64,000 nt of DNA, from positions 310,001 through 374,000 of the forward strand of contig CANMWT010000001.1 of assembly GCA_947501635.1 (NCBI GenBank). Direction: 5' to 3'. This DNA comes from an uncultured Roseobacter sp. Its GTDB lineage: Bacteria; Pseudomonadota; Alphaproteobacteria; Rhodobacterales; Rhodobacteraceae. A model generated the notes under the pieces. The model did no database searches. It had not been told where the DNA came from and was given only the letters and a program-made list of their open reading frames with translations. Positions 24,908 to 34,111 of this stretch are shown piece after piece. Each line of letters opens with the position of its first letter. Within the stretch, counting starts at the first letter, position 1. The translations under genes and the position numbers were made by a program.

Positions 24908-26080
24908 ATGAACGCTACCGCTCCCGGTGCTCTGCGCGCCGCCTTTCCCGTCTATGCCGATGCAGCAACAGCTTATATCGCCGCCAACAGCTTTGACCGG
25001 CCCACGCTGGTGATAGACCGCCAGCGCGTGGGTGCGCAGTACGATGCATTGAATGCCGGATTGGGTGGTGCGCATATCCATTATGCCGTTAAAGCCAACC
25101 CGGCGCCCGAGATCGTGCGTCTGCTGGTCAAAAAAGGTTCAGGCTTTGATGCGGCGTCACGGCAGGAAATTGAGCTGTGCCTGTCGCAAGGCGCGCGGCC
25201 AGAGAACATCTCGTTTGGAAACACGATCAAACGCGCGTCGGACATCTCTTTTGCGCATTCGGCCGGGGTGCGCCTTTTTGCAGCCGATTCAGAAGCAGAG
25301 CTGGACAAGATCGCTCGTCACGCGCCCGGTGCGCGGGTTTACATCCGCCTGATCGTCGAAAACTCGCTGGCAGACTGGCCGCTAAGCCGGAAATTCGGAT
25401 GTGCAGCCGGCACACTTCCATCGCTTCTGGACCGTGCCCGCGCGTTGGGTCTCGTAACCTACGGGCTGTCGTTCCATGTAGGATCGCAAACACGCGACGC
25501 ATCCTTCTGGGCGCCGGTACTGGATCAGGTCGCGCCGCTCTGGCACGCGGCGCGCGCCGCCGGGCATGACTTGCAGTTGCTGAACATCGGCGGGGGCTTT
25601 CCCGCTTTCTATGGTCAGACCATTCAAGCCCCACGTGCCTATGCGGCGGCTGTGATGGCGCTGGTCAAGGCGCGTTTTGGGGATGTGCCACAGGTGATGG
25701 CGGAGCCCGGACGCGGTATGGTTGCAGAAGCGGGCCATATCGTGGCCGAAGTGATGTTGGTGTCGAAAAAGGCGCAGGATGATCTGCACCGATGGGTCTA
25801 TCTGGATATCGGGCGGTTTTCAGGTCTCGCGGAAACCGAAGGCGAAGCGATCCGCTACCAGTTCATCACGCGTCACGATGGGGGTGAAACCGGCCCCTGC
25901 GTGTTGGCGGGCCCGTCCTGTGACAGCGCTGACATCCTTTATGAGAAACGCCCGGTGCAGTTGCCGCTGGCGCTGCGGGACGGAGACCGCATCGTCATCC
26001 GCAACTGTGGTGCCTACACAAGCAGCTATGCATCCGTCGGGTTCAACGGATTTCCACCGCTTGACGTGGTCGTTCTATAG
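24908..26080 (+). CDS. Ornithine (lysine/ornithine) decarboxylase, fold-III PLP type
   Basis: This 390-residue protein is an alanine-racemase-fold decarboxylase. The PLP lysine is in HYAVKANPAPEIVRLL, the glycine-rich phosphate loop is LLNIGGGFPAFYG, EPGRGMVAEAGHIV follows, and the active-site cysteine from the partner subunit is in GPSCDSADILYEKRPV. This CDSxD pattern suits ornithine rather than diaminopimelate decarboxylase. It makes putrescine, feeding polyamine synthesis. ATG 24908 has TTGGAG upstream; a second ATG lies six bases before. The gene has its own leader and a strong terminator, so it is probably monocistronic. Confidence 0.9.
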   Translation: MNATAPGALRAAFPVYADAATAYIAANSFDRPTLVIDRQRVGAQYDALNAGLGGAHIHYAVKANPAPEIVRLLVKKGSGFDAASRQEIELCLSQGARPENISFGNTIKRASDISFAHSAGVRLFAADSEAELDKIARHAPGARVYIRLIVENSLADWPLSRKFGCAAGTLPSLLDRARALGLVTYGLSFHVGSQTRDASFWAPVLDQVAPLWHAARAAGHDLQLLNIGGGFPAFYGQTIQAPRAYAAAVMALVKARFGDVPQVMAEPGRGMVAEAGHIVAEVMLVSKKAQDDLHRWVYLDIGRFSGLAETEGEAIRYQFITRHDGGETGPCVLAGPSCDSADILYEKRPVQLPLALRDGDRIVIRNCGAYTSSYASVGFNGFPPLDVVVL

Positions 26081-26102
26081 ACGACCCGCCGGCGCGGAAA
26101 CG

Positions 26103-26141
26103 GGGCTGTCCACTGTCGGGAGGGGTGGACGGCCCTTTTTT
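26103..26141 (+). terminator. Rho-independent terminator after ornithine decarboxylase gene
   Basis: A stem of 11 pairs with one mismatch (GGGCTGTCCAC at 26103-26113 against GTGGACGGCCC at 26125-26135) is followed by six T. It begins 22 bases after the stop codon. Confidence 0.9.
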
Positions 26142-26203
26142 GTTGGCCTGTGCGTTGTATGCGCTACGTAACCAACCCGGTCAAAACGAAGAGATTGCGA
26201 CAG

Positions 26204-26545
26204 ATGATTGAACGAATAGAAACAGGGGTGCGCTCCTCGAAAATCGTCAAACATGGCGGTGTGGCCTATATCACGGGACAAGTAGGTGAGGGCCCGACCA
26301 TTCAGGCACAGACCGAAGAATGTTTGCGCCGGCTGGATGCTTTGCTTGTTCAGGCAGGGTCATCACGTGAACAGATGTTGCGCGCCACGATCTGGTTGGC
26401 GGATATGAGCGATTTTGCCGGGCTCAATGAGGTCTGGAACGCATGGGTGCCAGAGGGTCATGCCCCCGCGCGGGCTTGTGGCGAGGCAAAACTGGCGCGC
26501 CCCGAGCTGAAAGTCGAGATCATCGTGGACGCAGCCTACACCTGA
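26204..26545 (+). CDS. RidA/YjgF family enamine-imine deaminase
   Basis: This 113-residue protein matches Rid[13 protein letters not shown] near the N-terminus, then [19 protein letters not shown] and the C-terminal [19 protein letters not shown] with the catalytic-type arginine. RidA proteins hydrolyse reactive enamines formed by PLP enzymes, so a place after a PLP decarboxylase is fitting, though the terminator between them argues against cotranscription. I chose ATG 26204 from family length; upstream in-frame codons add 18 unlikely residues. Confidence 0.88.
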   Translation: MIERIETGVRSSKIVKHGGVAYITGQVGEGPTIQAQTEECLRRLDALLVQAGSSREQMLRATIWLADMSDFAGLNEVWNAWVPEGHAPARACGEAKLARPELKVEIIVDAAYT

Positions 26546-26546
26546 G

Positions 26547-27140
26547 CTAGAGCGATTTGCGGGCCCGCATGGCGGCAGTAATCGTGCCGTCGTCAAGGTA
26601 GTCCAGCTCGCCGCCGATCGGGACGCCCTGCGCAAGGGATGTCAGTCTTACCTGACCGTCGAGCTGGTCTGCGATGTAATGCGCCGTGGTTTGCCCGTCG
26701 ATGGTTGCGTTGAGCGCGAGGATGACTTCGTTTATGCCTTCGGTGGTGACGCGGTCGATGAGGCGGGGGATGCGCAGTTCCTGCGGCCCGACGGCATCGA
26801 GGGCCGACAATGTGCCGCCCAGAACGTGGTAGCGGCCCTTGAAGACGCCTGAACGCTCCATCGCCCAGAGATCAGCGACATCTTCGACAACGCAAAGCTC
26901 TCCGTTGGCGCGTTTTTCAGATGTGCAGATGTCACAGATGTCCGTTGTGCCGATGTTGCCGCAGTTGAGGCACTCACGCGCTGTTTCGGCGACGGTGGTG
27001 AGCGCGTCGGCGAGTGGGATGAGCAGCAGGCTGCGCTTGCGGATCATTTGCAGCACGGCACGCCGCGCCGAACGCGGCCCGAGACCCGGCAGCTTGGCCA
27101 TAAGTTCGATCAGCGTGTCTATGTCTTTTGTGCTGCTCAA
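26547..27140 (-). CDS. recR: Recombination protein RecR
   Basis: This 197-residue protein has the RecR layout: an N-terminal helix-hairpin-helix ([20 protein letters not shown]), a four-cysteine zinc finger ([16 protein letters not shown]) and a Toprim domain ([17 protein letters not shown] to [17 protein letters not shown]). With RecO/RecF it loads RecA at gaps. The start is TTG at 27140, which reproduces the family N-terminal length; the first ATG would remove the opening helix. It lies downstream of dnaX and ybaB on the same strand, the widespread dnaX-ybaB-recR order. Confidence 0.96.
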   Translation of the reverse strand: MSSTKDIDTLIELMAKLPGLGPRSARRAVLQMIRKRSLLLIPLADALTTVAETARECLNCGNIGTTDICDICTSEKRANGELCVVEDVADLWAMERSGVFKGRYHVLGGTLSALDAVGPQELRIPRLIDRVTTEGINEVILALNATIDGQTTAHYIADQLDGQVRLTSLAQGVPIGGELDYLDDGTITAAMRARKSL

Positions 27141-27190
27141 ATGCCAATCTGCCCTATAGGAATGTCAAAAACGATTTCACGCCTCCGGCG

Positions 27191-27212
27191 GGGATATTTA
27201 GAGACCAAAGAA
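27191..27212 (+). repeat. Intergenic repeat, copy 1
   Basis: A 22-base core running from GGGATATTTAGAG to ACCAAAGAA lies between ybaB and recR and follows GCCTCCGGCG. The same 22 bases occur at 58159-58180, again after a CCTCC start. I recall that short CCTCCGGCGGG-GATATTT-type elements are frequent between genes in Rhodobacterales. Confidence 0.7.
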
Positions 27213-27218
27213 CCCGCG

Positions 27219-27563
27219 TCAGAAGGGTAGTTTCATATCCGCTGGCAGCCCCATACCTTCGGTGAGCTTGGCCATCTCTTCCTGCGCGCGTTCGGCGGCT
27301 TTGGTCTGGGCGTCCTTGATGGCTGCGAGGATCAGGTCTTCCACCACTTCCTTGTCGTCACTGTTGAAGATGGAGGGGTCTATGTCGAGGCCCTTGAGTT
27401 CGCCTTTGGCGGTGCAGCTTGCTTTTACAAGACCTGCGCCGCTTTCGCCCGTGACCATGATGTTTTGCATGTCTTCCTGCATCTGCGCCATTTTGCTTTG
27501 CATTTCCTGCGCTTTTTTCATCATGCCGGCCATATCGCCGAGACTGCCTAATCCTTTTAGCAT
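27219..27563 (-). CDS. ybaB: YbaB/EbfC family nucleoid-associated protein
   Basis: This 114-residue protein matches YbaB/EbfC: an N-terminal Met/Gln-rich helix (MAGMMKKAQEMQSKMAQMQED), a beta-hairpin core (GESGAGLVKASCTAKGELKGLDID) and a C-terminal helix (VVEDLILAAIKDAQTKAAE). It forms dimers that bind DNA. The start at 27563 has AAAGGA upstream; the longer in-frame form adds 30 basic residues with no support. It is cotranscribed with dnaX upstream and recR downstream. Confidence 0.95.
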   Translation of the reverse strand: MLKGLGSLGDMAGMMKKAQEMQSKMAQMQEDMQNIMVTGESGAGLVKASCTAKGELKGLDIDPSIFNSDDKEVVEDLILAAIKDAQTKAAERAQEEMAKLTEGMGLPADMKLPF

Positions 27564-27628
27564 TTGTTTGTTCCTTTTGGTGACGTGGTGGGGGATATGA
27601 GCGTTTTCGCGTGCGCGTGCAAGCTTTG

Positions 27629-29416
27629 CTACCCGTCCTCGAATGGGTCCCATTCGTCTTCTACCTCGGGCAGGGCATCGAGTGTTGCGGCGGCGGCGAT
27701 TTGGTCGGGTGTTCTGATTTCAGTGATGCTGGCTTTGGGAAAGCGGGCCATGACCGCCTGAACCAGCGGGTGGGCGAGAGCTTCGGAGTGCAGCGACAGT
27801 TCCTCCGCGTCACGTACTTCGGCGATGGTTTCTGTCGTTGCTTCGTTGACCACTGTCACAGCCCAGCGGTTGCCGGTCCAGGATTGCAGCCTTTGGCCCA
27901 GTCGCTGCGCGAAATCGCGCGGTGCATTTTCGGTCGGCGCGAACTCTATCCGGCCCGGTTGGTAATGGGCCAGTCGCAGGCAGGTTTCGACTTCGACAAG
28001 AAGTTTAACGTCGCGGTTTGCACGGATGAGCTCGACCACATGGTCGAAGGTCGGAAAGCGAGACAGGGCGTTTTCAGTAACTTCCGCCAGTGCAGCTGTC
28101 GGACCGGTTTTCGGGGCGGAAGTATGCGCGCCCGGTGCGGATCCTCCGCTGCCGGAGGTTGCAGGTGTGGAGAGGGCCGCTCTGGGCGAGGTCGGCGCGG
28201 CAGCGTGGCGGTTTTCCTGGACGCCAGTGCCGGGTGGTCGCGGCGGCGGGGAGGTTGCGTGCAGTTTGCGCACGAGTTCCTCGGGTGAGGGCAGATCGGC
28301 GACATGTGTGAGGCGTATGATAGCCATTTCAGCCGCCATCATGGCATTTGGCGCGCTGGCGACCTCATCAAGCGCTTTGAGCAGCATTTGCCACAGCCGG
28401 GCCAAGACACGCATCGGCAGGGCCTCGGCCATGGCGAGGCCGCGGGCGCGCTCATCGGGCGACACGGTAGGGTCGTCCGCGGCTTCGGGGGTGATTTTCA
28501 CCACCGAGACCCAGTGGGCAATTTCGGCCAGATCGCGCAGCACCGCCATCGGATCCGCCCCTTCAGCGTATTGCGCCGACAGTTCTGTGAGACCGCCTGC
28601 AGCATCGCCTTTGACGACCATGTCGAAAAGGTCGAGCACGCGACCGCGGTCCGCGAGGCCGAGCATTGCGCGCACCTGTACTGCTGTCGTTTTGCCAGCG
28701 CCATGGCTGATCGCCTGATCGAGCAGCGAGGTCGCGTCGCGGGCGGACCCTTCCGCCGCGCGGGCAATGAGGGCTAGTGCATCCTCTGCGATTTCTGCCT
28801 CTTCCGCTGTCGCGATGCGGCGCATCATGGCGATCATCACCTCGGGTTCGATCCGCCGCAGGTCAAAGCGCTGGCAGCGGGACAGAACCGTTACCGGCAC
28901 TTTGCGGATTTCGGTTGTGGCGAAGATGAACTTCACATGCGCAGGGGGTTCTTCGAGTGTCTTAAGAAGGGCGTTGAACGCGCCTGTCGACAGCATGTGT
29001 ACTTCGTCGATGATATAGACCTTGTAGCGAGCTGACGCGGCGCGGTAGTGCACGCTGTCGATGATCTCGCGGATGTTTGCCACGCCGGTGTTCGAGGCGG
29101 CGTCCATCTCCATAACATCGACGTGCCTGCCTTCCATGATGGCGGTGCAGTGCTCGCACAGGCCGCAGGGCTCTGTCGTGGGGCCGCCTGTGCCGTCTGG
29201 GCCGATGCAGTTCATGCCCTTGGCGATGATCCGTGCGGTGGTCGTTTTTCCGGTGCCGCGAATGCCGGTCATGATGAAGGCCTGAGCGATGCGATCGGCG
29301 GCAAATGCGTTGTTGAGCGTGCGCACCATCGCTTCCTGCCCGACGAGATCGGCAAAGGTTTCCGGGCGGTACTTGCGGGCAAGCACCTGATAGGGAGATT
29401 TTGCGGCTTCGGACAT
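27629..29416 (-). CDS. dnaX: DNA polymerase III subunits gamma/tau
   Basis: This 595-residue protein has the AAA+ clamp-loader core. Its P-loop is GIRGTGKTTT (residues 51-60), a four-cysteine zinc module follows (CIGPDGTGGP to CGLCEHC), Walker B with sensor region is VYIIDEVHMLS, and the SRC motif is VLSRCQRFDLRRI. Domain III follows to about 370, then a Pro/Ala-rich linker and a C-terminal domain ending in an acidic tail. This is the tau form that ties the clamp loader to the polymerase and helicase. I see no obvious slippery A-run that would produce gamma by frameshift. Confidence 0.96.
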   Translation of the reverse strand: MSEAAKSPYQVLARKYRPETFADLVGQEAMVRTLNNAFAADRIAQAFIMTGIRGTGKTTTARIIAKGMNCIGPDGTGGPTTEPCGLCEHCTAIMEGRHVDVMEMDAASNTGVANIREIIDSVHYRAASARYKVYIIDEVHMLSTGAFNALLKTLEEPPAHVKFIFATTEIRKVPVTVLSRCQRFDLRRIEPEVMIAMMRRIATAEEAEIAEDALALIARAAEGSARDATSLLDQAISHGAGKTTAVQVRAMLGLADRGRVLDLFDMVVKGDAAGGLTELSAQYAEGADPMAVLRDLAEIAHWVSVVKITPEAADDPTVSPDERARGLAMAEALPMRVLARLWQMLLKALDEVASAPNAMMAAEMAIIRLTHVADLPSPEELVRKLHATSPPPRPPGTGVQENRHAAAPTSPRAALSTPATSGSGGSAPGAHTSAPKTGPTAALAEVTENALSRFPTFDHVVELIRANRDVKLLVEVETCLRLAHYQPGRIEFAPTENAPRDFAQRLGQRLQSWTGNRWAVTVVNEATTETIAEVRDAEELSLHSEALAHPLVQAVMARFPKASITEIRTPDQIAAAATLDALPEVEDEWDPFEDG

Positions 29417-29598
29417 CTGTCGCCTTGCTGGAACGGAATCGGGTTTTGGTTTCTCAGACTATGTCGACGGCTTGCCAAGGACAACGCCATTGACGCGATA
29501 AAGGCCCGCCTTTGGTTCGCGTCACAAGAATTTGCACGTTCATTACCGGTTCAGGAATCGGGTAACATACGGCATAGTTGGACCAGAGGGGAAATGGT

Positions 29599-30438
29599 AT
29601 GCGACTGCGTGGCGTCAAATCGAGCCGGAATGTTCAGGTGCGCAAAGGCGGATCGGGCATGCGCCGCGGCGGCAGGATCGGACTTGTCGGCGTGCTGGCG
29701 ATTTTCGCTTTCAGTTATTTTACGGGAATTGATGTCACACCGCTGCTGAACGGGGGATCGGCACCAGTGGCGCAGCAATCGCAACCTGTGTCTGCGCAGG
29801 ATGACGAGGCGACGCAGTTCGCGGCCAAGGTGCTGACCACGACCGAAGACGTCTGGGGCGAACTTTTTCCGCAGCAGGTGGGCCGACCTTATACCCCGCC
29901 GCAGCTGGTTGTGTTCTCGGGTGTAACGCAAAGCGCCTGCGGTGGGGCTTCGGGTGCAACAGGGCCGTTCTACTGTCCGGCAGACCGCAAGGCGTATCTG
30001 GACACGCAGTTTTTCGTCCAGCTTGACCGGCAGCTTGGTGCTGGCGGTGATTTTGCGGCGGCTTATGTTATCGCGCATGAGGTTGCGCATCATGTCCAGA
30101 ACCAGTTGGGGGTTTTGGGGCAAGTGGATAAACTGCGGCGACAGGTCAGCAGCACCGAGGCAAACGCGCTGACTGTCCGGCTTGAACTGATGGCGGACTG
30201 CCTTTCCGGCGTATGGGCGCGCAACGTCAGTGGCTTGATGGAGCGCGGCGATCTTGCCGAAGCGCTCAACGCGGCGCGGATGATTGGTGACGACCACCTG
30301 CAGAGGCAGGCAGGCCAAGTGCCACGCCCGCATACTTTTACGCACGGCACATCAGAGCAGCGCGCAAGTTGGTTCGAGCGCGGGTTTGACACCGGGCTTG
30401 TCGCGCAATGCGACACCTTCAGCGCGGACAGGCTTTAG
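29599..30438 (+). CDS. ypfJ: Neutral zinc metallopeptidase, YpfJ/KPN_02809 family
   Basis: This 279-residue protein has a basic N-terminus with RGGRIGLVGVLAIFAFSYF as a single membrane helix (about residues 26-44), followed by the peptidase-like domain. The zinc motif is HEVAHH, within AYVIAHEVAHHVQNQLG, and the region LELMADCLSGVWARNV supplies the third ligand glutamate area. YFCP-type GPFYCPADRKAYLD is conserved. Most of the protein should face the periplasm. ATG 29599 follows GAGGGGAAA; an upstream TTG is in frame but unlikely. Substrates are not known for the family. Confidence 0.9.
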   Translation: MRLRGVKSSRNVQVRKGGSGMRRGGRIGLVGVLAIFAFSYFTGIDVTPLLNGGSAPVAQQSQPVSAQDDEATQFAAKVLTTTEDVWGELFPQQVGRPYTPPQLVVFSGVTQSACGGASGATGPFYCPADRKAYLDTQFFVQLDRQLGAGGDFAAAYVIAHEVAHHVQNQLGVLGQVDKLRRQVSSTEANALTVRLELMADCLSGVWARNVSGLMERGDLAEALNAARMIGDDHLQRQAGQVPRPHTFTHGTSEQRASWFERGFDTGLVAQCDTFSADRL

Positions 30439-30455
30439 CGGAAAGACAACATGGT

Positions 30456-30549
30456 GAGAGGCTGGACAACGACCCAAGCGGGGCTCGTTACGGCTGCTTC
30501 CTTCCGGACCTGACCGGGTTGGCGAGGCGCTCGCCCGCGCCAACCTCTC
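30456..30549 (-). ncRNA. ffs: Signal recognition particle RNA (4.5S)
   Basis: The minus strand carries the invariant SRP domain IV core GGTCAGGTCCGGAAGGAAGC with its GGAA tetraloop, at about 30486-30510. The ends pair: GAGAGG at the 5' end with CCTCTC at the 3' end, giving a single long hairpin of about 94 bases without an Alu domain, the standard proteobacterial form. Placement near dnaX-ybaB-recR is common. The exact ends are estimated from the pairing. Confidence 0.92.
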
Positions 30550-30595
30550 GATGCGGGATATAAGCAAGCTTTGTCGCGACTGCAAGCCCGCGCGT

Positions 30596-32464
30596 TCACA
30601 GATGCAGTCGGACCTGCAGGAAACCATCGTCGTTCAAGCCACAGGTTTCAGGGCTCATATGTGCGATCTCGTCCAGATGGTCTGCAGCTTCGGGCGCTGT
30701 CAGCAGTATTGCTGTGCGTTTGAGGTTGGGCGCAAAACGCCATGGTTTGGCAGACCGGACCGTGCTGCAGTCGGGGGCCTCGAAATAGGTCGTTACAGCC
30801 TCTTGCAGGGAAGCGCCGCCACGCACGACGATGTCCTTGTTTGAAAAAGCTTTATAGAGCCCACCCCCACCAGCGCGGTGATCCGTGGTTGCCACCAGAA
30901 ACTCCTGCAGCGGGTCAATCGGTTTGCCTTGCCAGAGGACATCCAATACGCGCCCCGGGCCCTCAGCAGTGTCGTTGATGCGGCCAGACAGGTCAAAGCG
31001 TGGCGGCCGACGCGGGTCGACGCTGTAGCTCAGCCCGTATATGGCATCATAGCGAAACCCGGGGACGTGCGCGTCCACAAGAGGTTGATCGGGCCGATCC
31101 GCTGCAAGGGTCGTAAAGATCATCGCAGAACGTTCCAGCCAATCGATGATCTGCACCCCGGTTGTTTTGACGGCCCAGACGTTGTTGGCATAGGGGTTCA
31201 TGCCGGCGATATGCCTGCGCTCAAGCGGACCTGCATCCAGAAAGAGGAAGTTACCCGGACCATCAAGACCGCCGGTGAGCGGGGCCGAGGACGCCGCAAG
31301 GAGTGGCAGGTCCGCATATTCGGTGCCTGCGACGGCCTCGGAGATCGTGAGCAGCTTTGCCTGTGCCAGCAAAGCTGGCAGTGCGCTTGGCTCTGCCAGT
31401 GCAAAGAAACTGTGCATCGGGGCTGCAAGCTGCGCCACGGGCTGAGACAGATAGGCAACCGTGCAGGCATGGACCCTTTGCGTAGCTTGTATGATGCGGT
31501 CATCTGGTGGGGTGTCGCGCGTCGGGCTTTCCAACCTTACGCGGGATTGTACGATTTCCCATCGCGCATGGGCTTCGGGTCGCCGCAGGCACAGATCTAT
31601 TACGCCAAGATCAGCCCCTGACGCACCGGGTTGCACCACCGGTTTTCCATGCACTGTCCCTTTAACGGCATCCACGCCTTGGATCCCCGCGTGATCTGGT
31701 CCGGGAAACCGCAGGTGGGTGTGGCCGCCGATCACCGCGTCGACCTCTTTCAACGCGGCCACCTTTTGGATCTGGTTCTGGGCTTCCGGGCCCTCGTCAA
31801 ACAGAGCGATACCCATATGGGCCAGAACAATCACCAGATCGGCCCCGTCGGCGCGCAACCGTGCCGCCGCCTTTTGGAAGACCGGTAGGGGGGCGGCAAG
31901 TGCAGCGCGGTCTTCAAGATGGTATTTGCTCCACAATGCGGTCTTATCCGGCAGGCTCGACAAAACACCGATCCGCAGGCGGTGATCGCGTCCGTCAGAG
32001 CCCCGGGCTGTTCGTTCCAGCATGCATTGCGGTTGCACCATGGGCAGGTAGGCAGACGCGATATTCGAGCAAATGACCGGCATACCGTGCTGCTGCAGGT
32101 ACTGTCTGAGCCGCGTTAGGCCATGGTCAAAATCGTGATTGCCAAGCCCGCATGCATCGTACCGCAGTGTCTTCATCGCCGTGACCATCGGGTGGGGCAG
32201 GTTGGTTTCCTGACGGGCAAGCCAGTCTGCCAAAGGTGTGCCTTGAAAGGTGTCGCCATTGTCGAAAAGCAGGCAAACTGCTTGCGCGCGCTCTGCGTCT
32301 CGGCGCGCACGCTCGATCACTGTTGCAAGTTTTGCAAAGCTGCTGCTGGTTCCTGGTGCGCGGGCCACATAGTCGAACCCGGTCATCTGCATATGCAAGT
32401 CACTGGTTGCCAACAGACGGAGGCGAATTTCTGGTTCTAAGGTCGAGACGTCTTGAATGATCAT
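30596..32464 (-). CDS. cpdB: CpdB-like 2',3'-cyclic-nucleotide 2'-phosphodiesterase/3'-nucleotidase
   Basis: This 622-residue protein has the metallophosphoesterase motifs RLLATSDLHMQM, FDNGDTFQGTPL, ACGLGNHDFDHGL and VIGGHTHLRFPG in its N-terminal half. The C-terminal 5'-nucleotidase-type substrate domain has NPYANNVWAVKTTG and YDAIYGLSYSVD. CpdB hydrolyses 2',3'-cyclic nucleotides and 3'-nucleotides, usually in the periplasm. The start at 32464 gives a polar N-terminus (MIIQDVSTLEPEIRLRLL) with no signal peptide, which is odd for the family. No upstream in-frame start that would provide one is evident. Confidence 0.85.
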   Translation of the reverse strand: MIIQDVSTLEPEIRLRLLATSDLHMQMTGFDYVARAPGTSSSFAKLATVIERARRDAERAQAVCLLFDNGDTFQGTPLADWLARQETNLPHPMVTAMKTLRYDACGLGNHDFDHGLTRLRQYLQQHGMPVICSNIASAYLPMVQPQCMLERTARGSDGRDHRLRIGVLSSLPDKTALWSKYHLEDRAALAAPLPVFQKAAARLRADGADLVIVLAHMGIALFDEGPEAQNQIQKVAALKEVDAVIGGHTHLRFPGPDHAGIQGVDAVKGTVHGKPVVQPGASGADLGVIDLCLRRPEAHARWEIVQSRVRLESPTRDTPPDDRIIQATQRVHACTVAYLSQPVAQLAAPMHSFFALAEPSALPALLAQAKLLTISEAVAGTEYADLPLLAASSAPLTGGLDGPGNFLFLDAGPLERRHIAGMNPYANNVWAVKTTGVQIIDWLERSAMIFTTLAADRPDQPLVDAHVPGFRYDAIYGLSYSVDPRRPPRFDLSGRINDTAEGPGRVLDVLWQGKPIDPLQEFLVATTDHRAGGGGLYKAFSNKDIVVRGGASLQEAVTTYFEAPDCSTVRSAKPWRFAPNLKRTAILLTAPEAADHLDEIAHMSPETCGLNDDGFLQVRLHL

Positions 32465-32623
32465 CTCCTGCGGCGGGAAAAGGTTAACAACTATTAGATG
32501 AGTTTATTTCCATCAGATCGCGCTTGGGTTGGCAAGGCTTGCGTGTCAGAAAAGCGGGCAGCCCTTGCGCTTGCGCACGCCAAGTGCAATTGCTCAGGTC
32601 CGAAGCAGGTGAGGCAGGCCATC

Positions 32624-33592
32624 ATGAAAATTGCGGAAACGGTAACCTTTGGTGGCTCTGGGCTTGACCGGGCCGGTGAGATCCGCACCGACCCTGAGGC
32701 GGTGTCCAAAGCGCAGGCTGATCCGGCCGCGCGGGCGATTGTGTTCTGGCGGGGCAAGCCTCTGATCGATATGGAAAACCCGGCCTCACTGGTGCGACTG
32801 CCCATAGATCACCCGGTGCTGGCCGAAGCGGGCGAAGTACCTATTCTTTTGGGCCGTGAGGACGGTGCCGCGCGGTTTGCCTATGACCTGTCAGGCTGGG
32901 TGCCTGAAGAATTAGACGAGGCGCAACTTGGCGGTTTTCTGGACCCAACCGAGCAACGCCACCCCGAGGTGCCGGACAGTCAGGCTTTTTGCGAACTGCG
33001 GCGGGTCATGACCTGGCTTGATGTGCGCGACGCTGAACTGGCGGCCACAGGCAAAGCGATCCTTGGCTGGCACCAGACCCACAAGTTTTGTGCCTGTTGC
33101 GGGGTTGCTTCAGAGATTGCACAGGCGGGCTGGCAGCGGCGCTGCCCTGCCTGCAATGCCGGACACTTTCCCAGAACTGATCCCGTCGTCATCATGCTTG
33201 TCACACGGGGCGACGCTGTGCTGGTCGGGCGGTCTCCGGGGTGGCCCGAAGGCATGTATTCCCTGCTGGCCGGATTTGTCGAACCGGGAGAAACGCTGGA
33301 AGCGGCGGTGCGGCGCGAAGTGTTTGAGGAGGTGGGGGTGCGCGTGGGTGCGGTCACCTATCTGGCCAGTCAGCCGTGGCCGTTTCCGGCATCGTTGATG
33401 TTTGGCTGTGCCGGCGAGGCGCTGGACGACAGGCTGAACATCGATCCGGTCGAGATCGAAGATGCGATGTGGCTTAGCCGCGAGGAGATGATGACGGCTT
33501 TTGCCGGAGAACATCCACAGGTTTTGCCGGCGCGCAAAGGGGCCATCGCGCGGTTCTTGCTTGAAAACTGGTTGGCAGATCGGCTCGATTGA
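32624..33592 (+). CDS. nudC: NADH pyrophosphatase / NAD-RNA decapping hydrolase
   Basis: This 322-residue protein matches NudC. It has an N-terminal domain, a four-cysteine zinc ribbon (FCACCG, then CPAC), the Nudix box GFVEPGETLEAAVRREVFEEVGV (read in two parts, with the REVFEEVG core), and the family SQPWPFPASLMFG signature. NudC cleaves NAD(H) and removes NAD caps from RNA. I chose ATG 32624 from the family N-terminus; the frame continues upstream to 32498 with a Cys-rich stretch that lacks family similarity. The following SRPBCC gene is 51 bases downstream. Confidence 0.93.
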   Translation: MKIAETVTFGGSGLDRAGEIRTDPEAVSKAQADPAARAIVFWRGKPLIDMENPASLVRLPIDHPVLAEAGEVPILLGREDGAARFAYDLSGWVPEELDEAQLGGFLDPTEQRHPEVPDSQAFCELRRVMTWLDVRDAELAATGKAILGWHQTHKFCACCGVASEIAQAGWQRRCPACNAGHFPRTDPVVIMLVTRGDAVLVGRSPGWPEGMYSLLAGFVEPGETLEAAVRREVFEEVGVRVGAVTYLASQPWPFPASLMFGCAGEALDDRLNIDPVEIEDAMWLSREEMMTAFAGEHPQVLPARKGAIARFLLENWLADRLD

Positions 33593-33643
33593 AGCGCAAG
33601 GCATGTCAGAGTGTGGAATTGAACACGAAAGGATCAAAAGTTT

Positions 33644-34111
33644 ATGCAGTTCTCTGCACGACAGGACATAGACGCGCCGATTGACCGGGTGTTCGATATG
33701 CTGGCCGAATTCGAAATCTACGAACGTGCAGCAATGCGGCGCGGTGCAGAGGTTTGCCGCAACGATGCACTGTCCGAAGCCGCGGTCGGTGCGCAGTGGG
33801 ACGTACAATTCATGATGCGTGGCAAAGAGCGGCAGGTGGCGCTGCAGGTCGTGACATTCGCGCGCCCAAACGAACTTGTCGTTGACATGAACTCCAAGAA
33901 CATCACCGGTTCTGTGCGCTGCGATCTGTTCGCCTTGTCCAAAATGCGCACACGCGCCACCATCGTGACAGAGATCAAGCCACTGACGCTGCCCGCGCGC
34001 TTGCTTATTCAATCCGCCAAGCTGACCAAAGGTACGATGACCCAGAAATACAAAACCCGCATCGCTGAGTTTGCGCGCGAAATTGAAGAACGCTGCGGGT
34101 CTGGACGCTAG
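33644..34111 (+). CDS. SRPBCC (START-like) family protein
   Basis: This 155-residue protein has the SRPBCC pattern: an opening strand MQFSARQDIDAPIDRVFDML, a helix, a seven-strand sheet (GAQWDVQFMMRGKERQVALQVVTF, TRATIVTEIKPLTL) and a long C-terminal helix. Such proteins bind hydrophobic ligands, but no specific one can be read here. It sits after nudC and overlaps the convergent pheA by four bases. Confidence 0.75.
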   Translation: MQFSARQDIDAPIDRVFDMLAEFEIYERAAMRRGAEVCRNDALSEAAVGAQWDVQFMMRGKERQVALQVVTFARPNELVVDMNSKNITGSVRCDLFALSKMRTRATIVTEIKPLTLPARLLIQSAKLTKGTMTQKYKTRIAEFAREIEERCGSGR

